Positions 1 through 8,361 of a stretch of 64,000 nt of DNA are shown piece after piece; within the stretch, counting starts at the first letter, position 1, and the number at the start of each line of letters is the position of its first letter. The notes under the pieces were generated by a model. It worked only from the letters and a program-made list of their open reading frames with translations, was not told the DNA's origin and did no database searches. The stretch is taken from NCBI GenBank assembly GCA_041391745.1, contig JAWKNK010000001.1, positions 1-64,000 on the forward strand, in the 5' to 3' direction. The stretch is from JAIXWP01 sp041391745. Lineage in GTDB: Bacteria > Bacteroidota > Bacteroidia > Flavobacteriales_D > Sanyastnellaceae. A program made the translations under genes and the position numbers.

Positions 1-582
1 CCAGGAAGGATTACATTCATTCAGAGTGGTATAGTACAACCTAAAATGGCAGATGTTTATCATTTGGTTATTCCCCAAGAATTAAGAGGAGAAGGTAAAA
101 ATTTCAATTTGCTAATTGAAGTAACTCTGACATTTACTTCTAATACTCGAAGTACAAGAAAAGGAGCTCATCAGTACTTAGCAGGCTGGGTAGAATGGAG
201 ATCCTCGAAATATAATGAACCTTTAAGTACATTTAGGCAGCGCACAGTATCTATCTTAGAAGAAGGTGAATCTGAAGAGGATCAGCAACAAGATCATGAT
301 TCTATTAAGTGGGTTTTGAGGGAAAATAAGAATTGGTCTCCTGGGATTGAAATAAGTAGAAACAATTCAACTGCCCAAAAGAGTTGGACCATTTTGCAGC
401 CTCACCAATTTGCTGAAGAATTTGGAATTTCGATTATTGGTCACCAAGGCTGGGAAAAAGATATAAGTATTGGCATACCTTATTCTCTTTGTGTTTCGTT
501 TGAAGTTTTAGATGCAGAAATGGACATTTACAATATAATGTCGGAGGCACAGGTTGTTATTGAACCAGAGATAGAGCTATAA
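1..582 (+). CDS. S8 (subtilisin-like) peptidase, C-terminal part; start lies outside the window
   Basis: The frame is open from base 1, so this is the 3' end of a longer gene. I see no catalytic triad; it would lie upstream. The visible 193 residues resemble the C-terminal domain of S8 peptidases that are encoded beside an AAA ATPase in defence-type modules. The matching features are an N-terminal beta strand with HLVIP, a segment with YLAGWVEWRSSK near the middle, a Trp at WTILQPHQFAEEFGIS, and the closing block IIGHQGWEKD ... SLCVSFEVLDAE. In that family the ATPase gene is usually next door; here it would be off the left edge. The C-terminus ends in an acidic, hydrophobic tail (VVIEPEIEL). 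The assignment rests on remembered family pattern, not a search. No gene follows in the same direction; the next genes are convergent. Confidence 0.6.
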   Translation, partial: PGRITFIQSGIVQPKMADVYHLVIPQELRGEGKNFNLLIEVTLTFTSNTRSTRKGAHQYLAGWVEWRSSKYNEPLSTFRQRTVSILEEGESEEDQQQDHDSIKWVLRENKNWSPGIEISRNNSTAQKSWTILQPHQFAEEFGISIIGHQGWEKDISIGIPYSLCVSFEVLDAEMDIYNIMSEAQVVIEPEIEL

Positions 583-893
583 TTTGTATTTGATTTGTAA
601 TTTTTTTTTTCTTCTTTTATTTCATTTCTGGTTAGCGATTGTCAATTGAGTTCCATTCCTAAGGTGTTGGTCGGTTTCACAGTACTTTTTCTTGCGATTG
701 AACTTCGAGTTGTGCCTTTTCGCTTTGAAATCAAACTAATAAAGTAGGTAAATATGTAAGCAAACCTATCGAAAGTAATTTAATGTTGAGATTTAAAGTT
801 TTATTTCCAAATGTTAAGTACCCGTGGAGCTAGTTGTGCTAAAAGTATTCTCCTGACTAGCGATGATAATAATTCCGTATGAATTGGTTTGTA
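583..893. other. Intergenic region between the peptidase gene and the provirus-like block
   Basis: About 310 bases, AT-rich, with a run of T at 601-610. I see no convincing gene, no strong terminator hairpin and no direct copy of the tRNA-Ser 3' end that would mark an attachment site. It separates the convergent S8 peptidase gene and the last gene (RadA-like) of the minus-strand block. Confidence 0.5.
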
Positions 894-1505
894 TTATATT
901 TTCAATCTCCCCCCAGCATTAAACCTCCCCGTAGCCTTTACCTCCCCCTTGGCCACTTCAATGATCACGTCTACTTCGTGAGCATGGGTATTCGTGCCTT
1001 TGAAGCGGCCTTCTTTGGTAGTGTGATAGATGAAAATGAACGATGTTTCTGGGTGCTGCTTTCGTAGTAGCTCGATGTCTGGAATGTCGATGCCAGCTTT
1101 TGAAACGGAATCAATGAAAACGAACTGATACATACTCACGTCTTGAGGGACACGGTCTGTGATGTACAGATTTGGATGTGAAGCATTCAATCGCTCGATT
1201 TTGTCTTTAAGTGTGTAACCAAATCCTTCTTCTACGGCACAAAAAAGTACTTTACCGTGGTGCTCTGCCAAGTACTTTGCAAAGTCCAAGCACAGGGTTG
1301 ATTTGCCCGATTTCGGTAGGCCATAAACCATTGCTGAAAAGCCGATCGATGGATCACCGATCAGTTCTTTGTATTTTCCTTTGAGCCCTATGGTCTGAAA
1401 TTCCATTCCCAAGAGTTCGCCTGAAGGAACTACAATGGTTTCATCATCATAGTCCTCCTCCTCTCCGTTTCGGTTTAGACTTTTTTTGACTGAATAAATC
1501 TTCAC
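894..1505 (-). CDS. RadA-like RecA-fold ATPase
   Basis: A 203-aa P-loop ATPase. Walker A is GLPKSGKST (about residues 62-70), Walker B is QFVFIDSVS (about 127-135), and the block YHTTKEGRFKGTNTHAHEVD near residues 160-179 matches the KTKEG/H-type motif of RadA/Sms, where a branch-migration helicase of the RecA superfamily has TKEG followed by a Leu-Glu-His-like segment. The N-terminal zinc finger and C-terminal Lon-like domain of cellular RadA are absent, so this is only the ATPase core. It is the last gene of the block and overlaps the preceding gene by about 60 bases. It could serve in phage DNA recombination or replication. As the only small P-loop ATPase here, it could also stand in for a packaging ATPase, but it lacks the FtsK/HerA signature, so that is speculation. 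Confidence 0.7.
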   Translation of the reverse strand: MKIYSVKKSLNRNGEEEDYDDETIVVPSGELLGMEFQTIGLKGKYKELIGDPSIGFSAMVYGLPKSGKSTLCLDFAKYLAEHHGKVLFCAVEEGFGYTLKDKIERLNASHPNLYITDRVPQDVSMYQFVFIDSVSKAGIDIPDIELLRKQHPETSFIFIYHTTKEGRFKGTNTHAHEVDVIIEVAKGEVKATGRFNAGGRLKI

Positions 1506-2520
1506 CTACAATTCCTAAAAGCCCATTCAGCTCTGCCTTGGCTATGGATAAACTGCTTGCTCCACCTTCCACAAATGATTTCAAATTCTCATAGGCGTCA
1601 TTGAGCTTCTTTGCATACTTATCGTTTCGTGAAATTTTCCCACCGGCCACCGCTTTCTTCATGCGATTCATCAAGCGCTCAGCCTTCTCTTTGATTCCGA
1701 CCTTTCCATTTAACCCAACATAGGCTTTCAACAGGGCAATAGACAACATACTTTCCTGACTATTGGCAATTTCCAGATAGCGTTTCAGATTCTTAGCGTC
1801 GATCTTAATTTCCGCCATGTCACCCATTTTCTCGTAGGCTTTAATCAGTTGATCCTGCATCAATCCAATTTCTTTGGCAAACGGAGAGTCCTTTCGTATT
1901 CTTCTCTCAAGGATTGCGCGTTGAAGCCCGGAAAGCAAATTCAAAATCTGAGCTTGGGTTTTCACCTTGCCGTGCATGTTCGCGTATCTTTTGATGAATT
2001 GAACGTCTGTGTCGATGCGCTCAACAAGATCCGCTTCAGTTTCTTCTGGTTCTTCTTCATTGGTGACAGTTCTAACCAGTTCCATTTCATTTTCTTCAAT
2101 GAACGATTCCGCATCTTCTATTGAATCAAACTTTTCGTTGGCAAATTTCTGACCTGTGACTACATCCCAGACGATGAATTTAGATGAGCTTTTGGAGAAT
2201 GGTCTAATCTCTACTTTCAATCCAGCATAGTTCTTCTTCTCTGCCTTTGGTTGAGCTGCAGGTGAACTTTTTGTTTCGGGTTTGCTCTTAGATGTTGCTC
2301 GTTTTTCTTGCTTGATAGAAGTTGGATTTTTCACCAGGTAATCCGACAACTTCTGAAAGTACGCTTCAACAACACGTTTGATGTTTTCATTTGAATTGTA
2401 GGCCGCCCAATTACCTTGAGCTGCGCCTTCCACGAGTTTGTGTCCTTTAGCCAATGCTTCAGGCATTGAAGACCAGTCTATATTTTGTGCTTGAGAGAAG
2501 TAGTTTTTTGTATTGATCAT
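1447..2520 (-). CDS. Hypothetical helical protein of the provirus-like block
   Basis: 357 residues. The N-terminal 60 residues contain NIDWSSMPEALAKGHKLVE; then comes a Lys/Ser/Pro-rich linker (about 75-95), a small alpha/beta segment with KSSSKFIVWDVVTGQKF (about 105-140), and long charged helices to a basic Gly-rich end (KPKRRGGGL). I do not recognise a catalytic motif. It begins 19 bases after the SNF2 helicase stop and overlaps the RadA-like gene, so it is co-transcribed with DNA-metabolism genes. Helical proteins of this kind sit beside large helicases in Bacteroidota mobile elements; a DNA-binding or scaffolding role is only a guess. Confidence 0.65.
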   Translation of the reverse strand: MINTKNYFSQAQNIDWSSMPEALAKGHKLVEGAAQGNWAAYNSNENIKRVVEAYFQKLSDYLVKNPTSIKQEKRATSKSKPETKSSPAAQPKAEKKNYAGLKVEIRPFSKSSSKFIVWDVVTGQKFANEKFDSIEDAESFIEENEMELVRTVTNEEEPEETEADLVERIDTDVQFIKRYANMHGKVKTQAQILNLLSGLQRAILERRIRKDSPFAKEIGLMQDQLIKAYEKMGDMAEIKIDAKNLKRYLEIANSQESMLSIALLKAYVGLNGKVGIKEKAERLMNRMKKAVAGGKISRNDKYAKKLNDAYENLKSFVEGGASSLSIAKAELNGLLGIVGEDLFSQKKSKPKRRGGGL

Positions 2521-2538
2521 GGGATGAGATTTGAATGG

Positions 2539-4674
2539 TTAGAATGAAAAAAGTTCGAGCTCAACTTCTAGAGCAAGAGCTTCAAGTTCGAGTTCATTAG
2601 AAATGGCTTCGGTTGTTTCCTGTTGTCGTACTCCCGCTTGGCGGTATTCAAGCAAGTAATTAAGACGCCCGAATTCTTCAGCTCTATTCACTGCTGTTCG
2701 GCCTTCAACCTGAAGGGCTGATTTCTTTTGTTCGATTTCAGCCCTAAGAGCGCTCCAGCGGGGTGAGTTCTGATCTCCTTGATAAGTTTCCGCCCGAAGT
2801 TGCAAAGCTGTTGTATCGGCTTCGTATTGAGCCGTGACAGGTGCGAGATCACTCGATAATGAAAACCCCTTGGGCTTTAGGACTGTGCGTTCAGTCTTTT
2901 TGACTTTGCTCACATATTCTTTGAAGTAGGACAAGTAATATTTCGCAGAGAAATACATACCTAAAACTGAGTAGCTGTTTTCGATCTTACGTCCAATTGC
3001 CAACAAGTCCTTATCCTGTTGATCGGTGCTGTTAAGAACCGCCTCAATCTCTTCTTTAAGCTCCTTGGCCTTCTTTACTTGTTTGCTCGCAAATTCACCG
3101 TCCTCCGTAACCTTTGGTGTTTCTTTCAAGAATTCAGAGTCCAACAAGGTTGTATGAAATGTTCGAATGGCTTCGATACTTTTCTCCCTGTAATCGTTAT
3201 AGTCTTTGATGTCGTTCTGAACTTGTTTGATGGCCTCAATGGCATTCAAGAGCTTTCGGTATTCACGGTTGAGTTGCTCCTTCTCCTGGTCAAAAAACAT
3301 CTTCACAAGTCTGTCAACGTCTGTGATCAATGCAAGTTTGATTTCTTCTGGATCAAGACTTTCCAAATCAAGTACGTTACCGCGATCACCACGGAACCAG
3401 ATATCATTGATGCGTGAGGTCTTTTCTTCAAGTTTCTGGAATACAAACACGTCCATTGAATCTTGAATGAGCGGCATCACAATGCGCACATAGCTGAACT
3501 GATTTCCTTGTCTCCAGATGCGGCCTTCGAGCTGACGAATGTCCGTTGGATTCCATTCTGGGTAACAGTTATATATCACAGTGCCGCGTTTCTGCAAGTC
3601 AATTCCTTCTCGAATAGTTGCAGTACCGATAATGATCTTTACAACTCCGTCCAGGAAGGCTTCCTTAATAGTCTCCTTTCTGGTATCATTGATTTCAGAC
3701 GAAATGATCTCCACCTCATCCACCTTAGTTCTGTCATACATCACTCCGGATAGATAACCTACTTCTTTCTCTAGGTACTCTTTGATGAGCGGAAAAAACT
3801 GCTTTCCACGGTTCATGTAAATCACTTGGCCAGATACGGCTTCTTCATGCTCTTCATGCCATGACTTCACCGACTTGATGCATTCCATGACATATTGGAT
3901 CTTCGGACTCTCTTCTACAAATTCTTTGTAGTCCTCTGGATTTCCATTGAGGATAAATGGCGACAAGGCATTGTCCAAGCTGTATGCGAGCGCTCTGAAA
4001 AGATTTCCCATATCGAGCTTGCCCTGAGTCGAATTTTTGGCAAGACTAACGATGCCATTTTGATTCTCCCGTTGCTTAGGAGTCATGTTGATGTATGTAA
4101 GCACCTGCTTGTCTTGAGCAAGTCTCACCTTGGTATTGTTGAAGTCATAGAGCAACGGCAGATTGATCTTCTTTGGACGAACGACACCAGCTTCTTCACC
4201 TGTTTTGTAAAGAATGTGGTTGTAGATCAACTTTTGCAAAATCCTGCGATTGGTAAAACTCTTGATGACTTCTTTCTCTACAATTTCTTCCTTGTAGTTG
4301 GCAGTCCATTCTACCGTTGGCAGGACGAACAAGTCAAAGAATGTGTCCAGGTTTTCAATCCCGTTGTCACGCAAAGAGTCGTATGCCACAAGGGATAACA
4401 TCGAGTATATCTCCAGAGGTGAATTTGAGAATGGTGTTGCAGTGAGCAACATGGTATTTCTTCCAAACTTTCTTTGGATGAAATTGAGAATTAAAAATGC
4501 CTTTTGTCCGGTCTCAGAGGTTGCTGACTGAATGTTGTAACGCTTGTTCCCGTCATCGTCTGCCTTTACTTGCGAGAATACATTCTTACAACGGTGCGCC
4601 TCGTCAATCACTGCATAATCAAAGCCAAGTACATCAACGTCAGCAATGGTATTTTTCAATCCAATACCAATCAT
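2539..4674 (-). CDS. SNF2/DEAD-type helicase, central and C-terminal part of a frameshifted gene
   Basis: 711 residues open in one frame. They start inside the first RecA-like domain: DYAVIDEAHRCKN is motif II (DEAH) near residue 20, LLTATPFSN is motif III near residue 76, and IIIGTATIREGIDLQKRG with the following YPEWNPTDIRQLEGRIWRQG is motifs V and VI of the second domain (about 345-395). A long coiled-coil tail follows. The N-terminal part, with Walker A, lies in other frames at 4671-6209, so the true gene is one protein of roughly 1,200 residues. The C-terminus carries an odd Leu/Glu-rich tail (LELEALALEVELEL) shared with the gene at 6206. Large SNF2-type proteins of this sort are known from Bacteroidota phages, plasmids and conjugative elements. 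Confidence 0.8.
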   Translation of the reverse strand: MIGIGLKNTIADVDVLGFDYAVIDEAHRCKNVFSQVKADDDGNKRYNIQSATSETGQKAFLILNFIQRKFGRNTMLLTATPFSNSPLEIYSMLSLVAYDSLRDNGIENLDTFFDLFVLPTVEWTANYKEEIVEKEVIKSFTNRRILQKLIYNHILYKTGEEAGVVRPKKINLPLLYDFNNTKVRLAQDKQVLTYINMTPKQRENQNGIVSLAKNSTQGKLDMGNLFRALAYSLDNALSPFILNGNPEDYKEFVEESPKIQYVMECIKSVKSWHEEHEEAVSGQVIYMNRGKQFFPLIKEYLEKEVGYLSGVMYDRTKVDEVEIISSEINDTRKETIKEAFLDGVVKIIIGTATIREGIDLQKRGTVIYNCYPEWNPTDIRQLEGRIWRQGNQFSYVRIVMPLIQDSMDVFVFQKLEEKTSRINDIWFRGDRGNVLDLESLDPEEIKLALITDVDRLVKMFFDQEKEQLNREYRKLLNAIEAIKQVQNDIKDYNDYREKSIEAIRTFHTTLLDSEFLKETPKVTEDGEFASKQVKKAKELKEEIEAVLNSTDQQDKDLLAIGRKIENSYSVLGMYFSAKYYLSYFKEYVSKVKKTERTVLKPKGFSLSSDLAPVTAQYEADTTALQLRAETYQGDQNSPRWSALRAEIEQKKSALQVEGRTAVNRAEEFGRLNYLLEYRQAGVRQQETTEAISNELELEALALEVELELFSF

Positions 4675-6209
4675 TTCACGAAACTTTTGATACTGATCTC
4701 TTTGTCTCGATGCGATTTTTCTTTGGATTGTCCAAGTATATTGACGAGCTCGGTAAAGAGCTCATCCGATACGGATTCACCAAAGCCTAGCCTTTTGAAA
4801 CCTTCGTAGGTGACCATTGTGCTACTCTTTTCAGGTACCGCGTTGCTGAGGTCAATCTTTCCTACGATATCTGTTCCAAAGTTGTACCAATCATTGACCG
4901 TGATTCCTGTGTGATAGAACGCCTGAAACAAACTCTCCCGTTTTCTTATCGGTGAATCCAATGATCTCATTCATCCACTTTTTGTAAGTAGGTTTTGGAA
5001 CGACAACAAGTGGGCGTTTGCATTTTCCGGAATAAAGTGTTGCGCGCTGGGTTGACGATGGCCGTCATGGTTTTACCTACCCCTACATCGAAGGCATTTA
5101 TTCCAGATCCCATTGCCTCCATAAAGGCGACACCTTCTCTTTGGATATCGGTAATTTGAGTAGTCCAGATTTAAAAACGCGCGGAACATTCAAAACCGAT
5201 TGGGACTTTAGAATAGTTGATATCAGACTGTCCATTGTAAAGTCTATTCCATGAATAATCTAGCCTTTGCTGATCTTCAAAGGTGAGCACCTCGTGCAAG
5301 AACTTTGAGAATAGACGCTCACCTTCGATTCGTGCATTTGCTTTGAGCTCTGCCTTTTCTTCCTTGCTCATCTTATCGTCTCGGAGTGCGCGATTGGCGA
5401 TATAGTAATCCGCGATGTCAACGGCAGTGCTTTTCTCAAAATCCGAATCCACATTCAGCGTATATAGCCACTTTACAAAAACTTGCTGAAGGGTGTATTT
5501 GGTTTCACCGTCGAATCGAATATTGATCTTCTCGCGATCTTTCTTTCGCTCCAGTTTACCATTTACCTTTTTTAGTTCTTCAGCATTTTCAAGTTCCATA
5601 AATTCCTCACGGACCTGAGTGACATGAAAGATAACGGGATCCTGAGCGAAGTCGGAAATAGCTGTAATGATTGGCCTTTCCTTTTCGGGTCAACATTGCT
5701 TACGGAAAGTAGCTCTACTTTGCTTGAGCGATAGCTTTGCGGTGCTGCTCATATACTTCCACGCCCCAGCTTTTGATGATATCTTCTTTATCCTTTTCAA
5801 GTTGCACCTCCCTGTCATACATGTTGCCGTAGGTATAAATGGGGAATGGAAGCAGTTCGCCAGCCATATAGAATAGCGCGCCCACTCTCACTAAATTGAA
5901 AAGCTCGTCTTCTAAAGCTTTGCCCGTTGATTTGATATAGTACTGTTCCCAACCTTTCATCGGGACAAAGAGTTTCCTTTTGTACCAAACCCAAGCTTTA
6001 ATCTCCGCCTCTGAAATGCCTTTGTTATACTTGGCCACAACGTCCTGGAATTTGAGCACCTTACCTTCGGTGTCACCAAGTCCAGACAACTGTTTTGCCT
6101 CACTTAGAATACTACCAAGAAGTGATTGCTTGCTTCTTATTTCTGCTGTTAGGTATGGGTTTAATTGCCCAAGTCCATCGATGGAGTCTATTCCTGATAA
6201 GTAACTCAT
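4671..6209 (-). CDS. SNF2-type helicase, N-terminal part (frameshifted; continues into 2539-4674)
   Basis: Four consecutive pieces in different frames (5715-6209, about 5580-5710, 5171-5599, 4671-5170) join into one reading. The start is MSYLSGIDSIDGLGQLNPYL at 6209. About residue 350 the joined reading gives DIQREGVAFMEAMGSG, then AFDVGVGKTMTAI, a Walker A (5060-5150, minus strand), and KRPLVVVPKPTYKKW, motif Ia. It runs on without loss of sense into the DEAH part. At least four one-base shifts are needed, so sequencing error is more likely than a true pseudogene, but decay cannot be excluded. The N-terminal region has two GLG sites (IDGLGQ and QLSGLGDTE) also seen in virion-type proteins of this block. 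The start overlaps the stop of the gene at 6206-6856 by four bases. Confidence 0.7.
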
Positions 6210-6856
6210 AGGTCTGTTATTTGAAGCTCTATTTCAAGAGCCTGTGCTTCTAATTCTAAGGTTTGAGATGAGGTAGTGCCTTTGTGCTGTTGCATAAACT
6301 TCATGATATGAAGATTGGCCGCGCTCAACTCCATATAATTGATATTCTCGACCATCCAGTCACCGTCAGTAATTTGAAGATTGTAATCAATACCCCCTTG
6401 ATAAAGGCGTATCTTGAACCGATCGTTTGTGTACTCCACATCAAAATCGGGATCTGAGGAATCGAAATAGCTTATGCGCCATTCAAAGGGCACAGGTAAG
6501 ATGAGGCGACCTTCACCAAGAGCATGTTCTATCGTATTGACAATCCACCTTTTGTCGCCTTTAACTGATAACGGAAATTCGCGCGAGGTGGTAATGATCT
6601 CCTCACCACATATTTTTTCAGGGTGTGCGCTGAACCAGTTATTGAAACTGCACTGCTCGATGAGTGAAAGTTTCTCACTTGGAAATTCCTTCTCTTGCAT
6701 TCTTGCTTGACACAGCATTTTTTCCCTTGCTTTATCGCGCATTACTCCATTGCGAAGCAGTGCTATGTCGGGTGAATCACTCGGAGTATCTCTTATGGCT
6801 TCTCTAAAGATTTCCAGACGAGCTCTCCAGTATTGAGGTCTGAATTCAAAATCCAT
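6206..6856 (-). CDS. Hypothetical protein with acidic Leu-Glu tail
   Basis: 216 residues from ATG at 6856, which overlaps the end of the cytosine methylase gene by 11 bases, as expected for coupled genes. The same frame stays open back to 7261, inside the methylase gene (see findings). The sequence has mixed alpha/beta character with a C-terminal beta-rich half (FEWRISYFDSSDPDFDVEYT). It ends in LELEAQALEIEL, nearly the same tail as the helicase at 2539. I recognise no catalytic motif. The tail sharing suggests that both products are handled by the same partner or sorted together; that is inference. Confidence 0.6.
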   Translation of the reverse strand: MDFEFRPQYWRARLEIFREAIRDTPSDSPDIALLRNGVMRDKAREKMLCQARMQEKEFPSEKLSLIEQCSFNNWFSAHPEKICGEEIITTSREFPLSVKGDKRWIVNTIEHALGEGRLILPVPFEWRISYFDSSDPDFDVEYTNDRFKIRLYQGGIDYNLQITDGDWMVENINYMELSAANLHIMKFMQQHKGTTSSQTLELEAQALEIELQITDL

Positions 6857-7601
6857 ATTCAAATGATTTGATTCTCTCAAAGATGAATTCTGCGATGTCG
6901 GGGATAATGGAGTTCCCGAGAGCTGCGATGCGCTGGGCTTCGTCCAGTTTTCGGGATACCCCATCATGTATTCCAAAAGATTTGGGCAGAGTCTTTTTCC
7001 CGTTAGCGCGGCGTATTGTTCTGCTAGATTCCCATTTGGATGATTGTGGAATCTGTTCTCTAAACTCGTCGCTGAAAATGATGCCCTCGTGTTCCCGTCC
7101 GATGCCGATGGGGTAAGCCACAATCCAGAGTCTTTTGCGAAGGTGGGGTGCTCCAAACTCGGCAGCAGATATGATTGTCCATTCCGCATCATACCCGATG
7201 ACGGCAAGGTCATATAAGACCTTCTCGAAACCTTTTTTGGTGAGCGCAGGGACATTCTCAATGACTACATATTTGGGTTTGACAATAGCGATAATCCGCG
7301 CAAAATGTGTCCATAGTCCACTTCGCTTTCCTTTGATACCGTCGCCTTTAAACTTGCCACCAGAGTTCCATGTCTTCGCATTTGAAATGTCCTGACATGG
7401 GAAGCCACCGGAGATGATGTCCACTTTTTTAGGTTTGAGAAAGGTTGTGATGTCTGAGTGAAGCTCTGACTCAGGAAAATGAGCACGAAGTACTTCCTGA
7501 CAATGAGGTTCAATCTCACAGCACCAAATGTTTTTGAATCCAACATTTCGTGCTGCAAGGTCAAATCCTCCGATGCCACTGAATAAACTTCCATGTTTCA
7601 T
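6846..7601 (-). CDS. DNA (cytosine-5-)-methyltransferase
   Basis: 251 residues with the ordered motifs of C5 methylases: motif I FSGIGGFDLAARN (SAM binding, residues 7-19), motif IV GGFPCQDIS with the catalytic Cys (about 65-73), motif VI YVVIENVPAL (about 111-120), motif VIII HLRKRLWIVAYP, a short target-recognition region, and motif X AALGNSIIPDIAEFIFERI at the end. It would transfer a methyl group from SAM to C5 of cytosine. There is no restriction enzyme next door, so protection of element DNA against host restriction is the likely role. The ATG shares its A with the TAA of radC. The last third overlaps a second long open frame. Confidence 0.9.
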   Translation of the reverse strand: MKHGSLFSGIGGFDLAARNVGFKNIWCCEIEPHCQEVLRAHFPESELHSDITTFLKPKKVDIISGGFPCQDISNAKTWNSGGKFKGDGIKGKRSGLWTHFARIIAIVKPKYVVIENVPALTKKGFEKVLYDLAVIGYDAEWTIISAAEFGAPHLRKRLWIVAYPIGIGREHEGIIFSDEFREQIPQSSKWESSRTIRRANGKKTLPKSFGIHDGVSRKLDEAQRIAALGNSIIPDIAEFIFERIKSFEYGF

Positions 7602-8359
7602 TAGACCATCTCAAGTTCTTGTTCAATTAAGGGAATCACAGCCGCCGGAACCATCTGGTCATGAATCACCTTTCGGATCACCATTTCCTCGACTTTGCTG
7701 TAACCATAAACACTATTAACCAAAGCGAAAAGGTTTGGCGCGTTCGCCTGAGTAACCTTTTTCAACTGTTTTAAAATCTCCTCACGAAGCTGATTAATAC
7801 TTCGAGAATTGACCAGATCGGTTCCTTGGAGGCTGCGATCCCCTGTATCTGCAAATGAGAAATGCCCTTTATCTGTCACGATGATGTGATCGAGAAGTGC
7901 CACATCAAATAATTTGAGTGCCTCTTTTATCCGCTTAGTAATGGCTTTATCTGCCTCACTGGGCGTGAGATTTCCGCTTGGATGATTATGAGATATTATC
8001 ACCGATTTTGACAGCGTTTTTAAAGCCACTGCTGCGACGATTTCAATATCAACGGGAGTAGAATTTATAGTTCCCGTTGAGTGATGGTAGTACCCAATGA
8101 TTTTATTTGCCTGGTTGAGATAAATAGCAATAAAGTGCTCTTGCACCTCTATTCCTTTCAAGATGATTTCTCTGATGAATTGAAATGCATCATAGGATGA
8201 GGTGACGTTCCCAAAGAAGTAGCGCTCTCCAGTAAAGGTCAGTTCTATTTCGCGCACCTTGAACTCGGCATCGAGTTCTTCGATTTTGCTTTCTAGGTCT
8301 GAGTAAAATCCTTTCTCAAAGACCATTCTGGGGGGGGTATAGTTAGGTTTATAGGTCAT
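7601..8359 (-). CDS. radC: RadC-like JAB/MPN-domain protein
   Basis: 252 residues. The C-terminal part has the JAMM metal-binding signature SHNHPSGNLTPSEAD near residues 130-144, the Glu-bearing strand upstream (EHFIAIYLNQ...), and DHIIVTDKGHFSF downstream, as in RadC of mobile elements. The N-terminal 70 residues are an extra domain. The biochemical role of RadC is unsettled; mobile-element copies are common and are often called DNA-repair or anti-restriction proteins. It sits between an adenine methylase and a cytosine methylase gene with almost no spacing, in an operon of DNA-modification functions. The C-terminus (IPLIEQELEMV) has a mild acidic-hydrophobic tail. Confidence 0.9.
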   Translation of the reverse strand: MTYKPNYTPPRMVFEKGFYSDLESKIEELDAEFKVREIELTFTGERYFFGNVTSSYDAFQFIREIILKGIEVQEHFIAIYLNQANKIIGYYHHSTGTINSTPVDIEIVAAVALKTLSKSVIISHNHPSGNLTPSEADKAITKRIKEALKLFDVALLDHIIVTDKGHFSFADTGDRSLQGTDLVNSRSINQLREEILKQLKKVTQANAPNLFALVNSVYGYSKVEEMVIRKVIHDQMVPAAVIPLIEQELEMV

Positions 8360-8361
8360 GG

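Noticed and set aside
583..893. Attachment site of the provirus
   Set aside because: I compared this gap with 18545-18665 and with the tRNA-Ser 3' end and saw no shared direct repeat.
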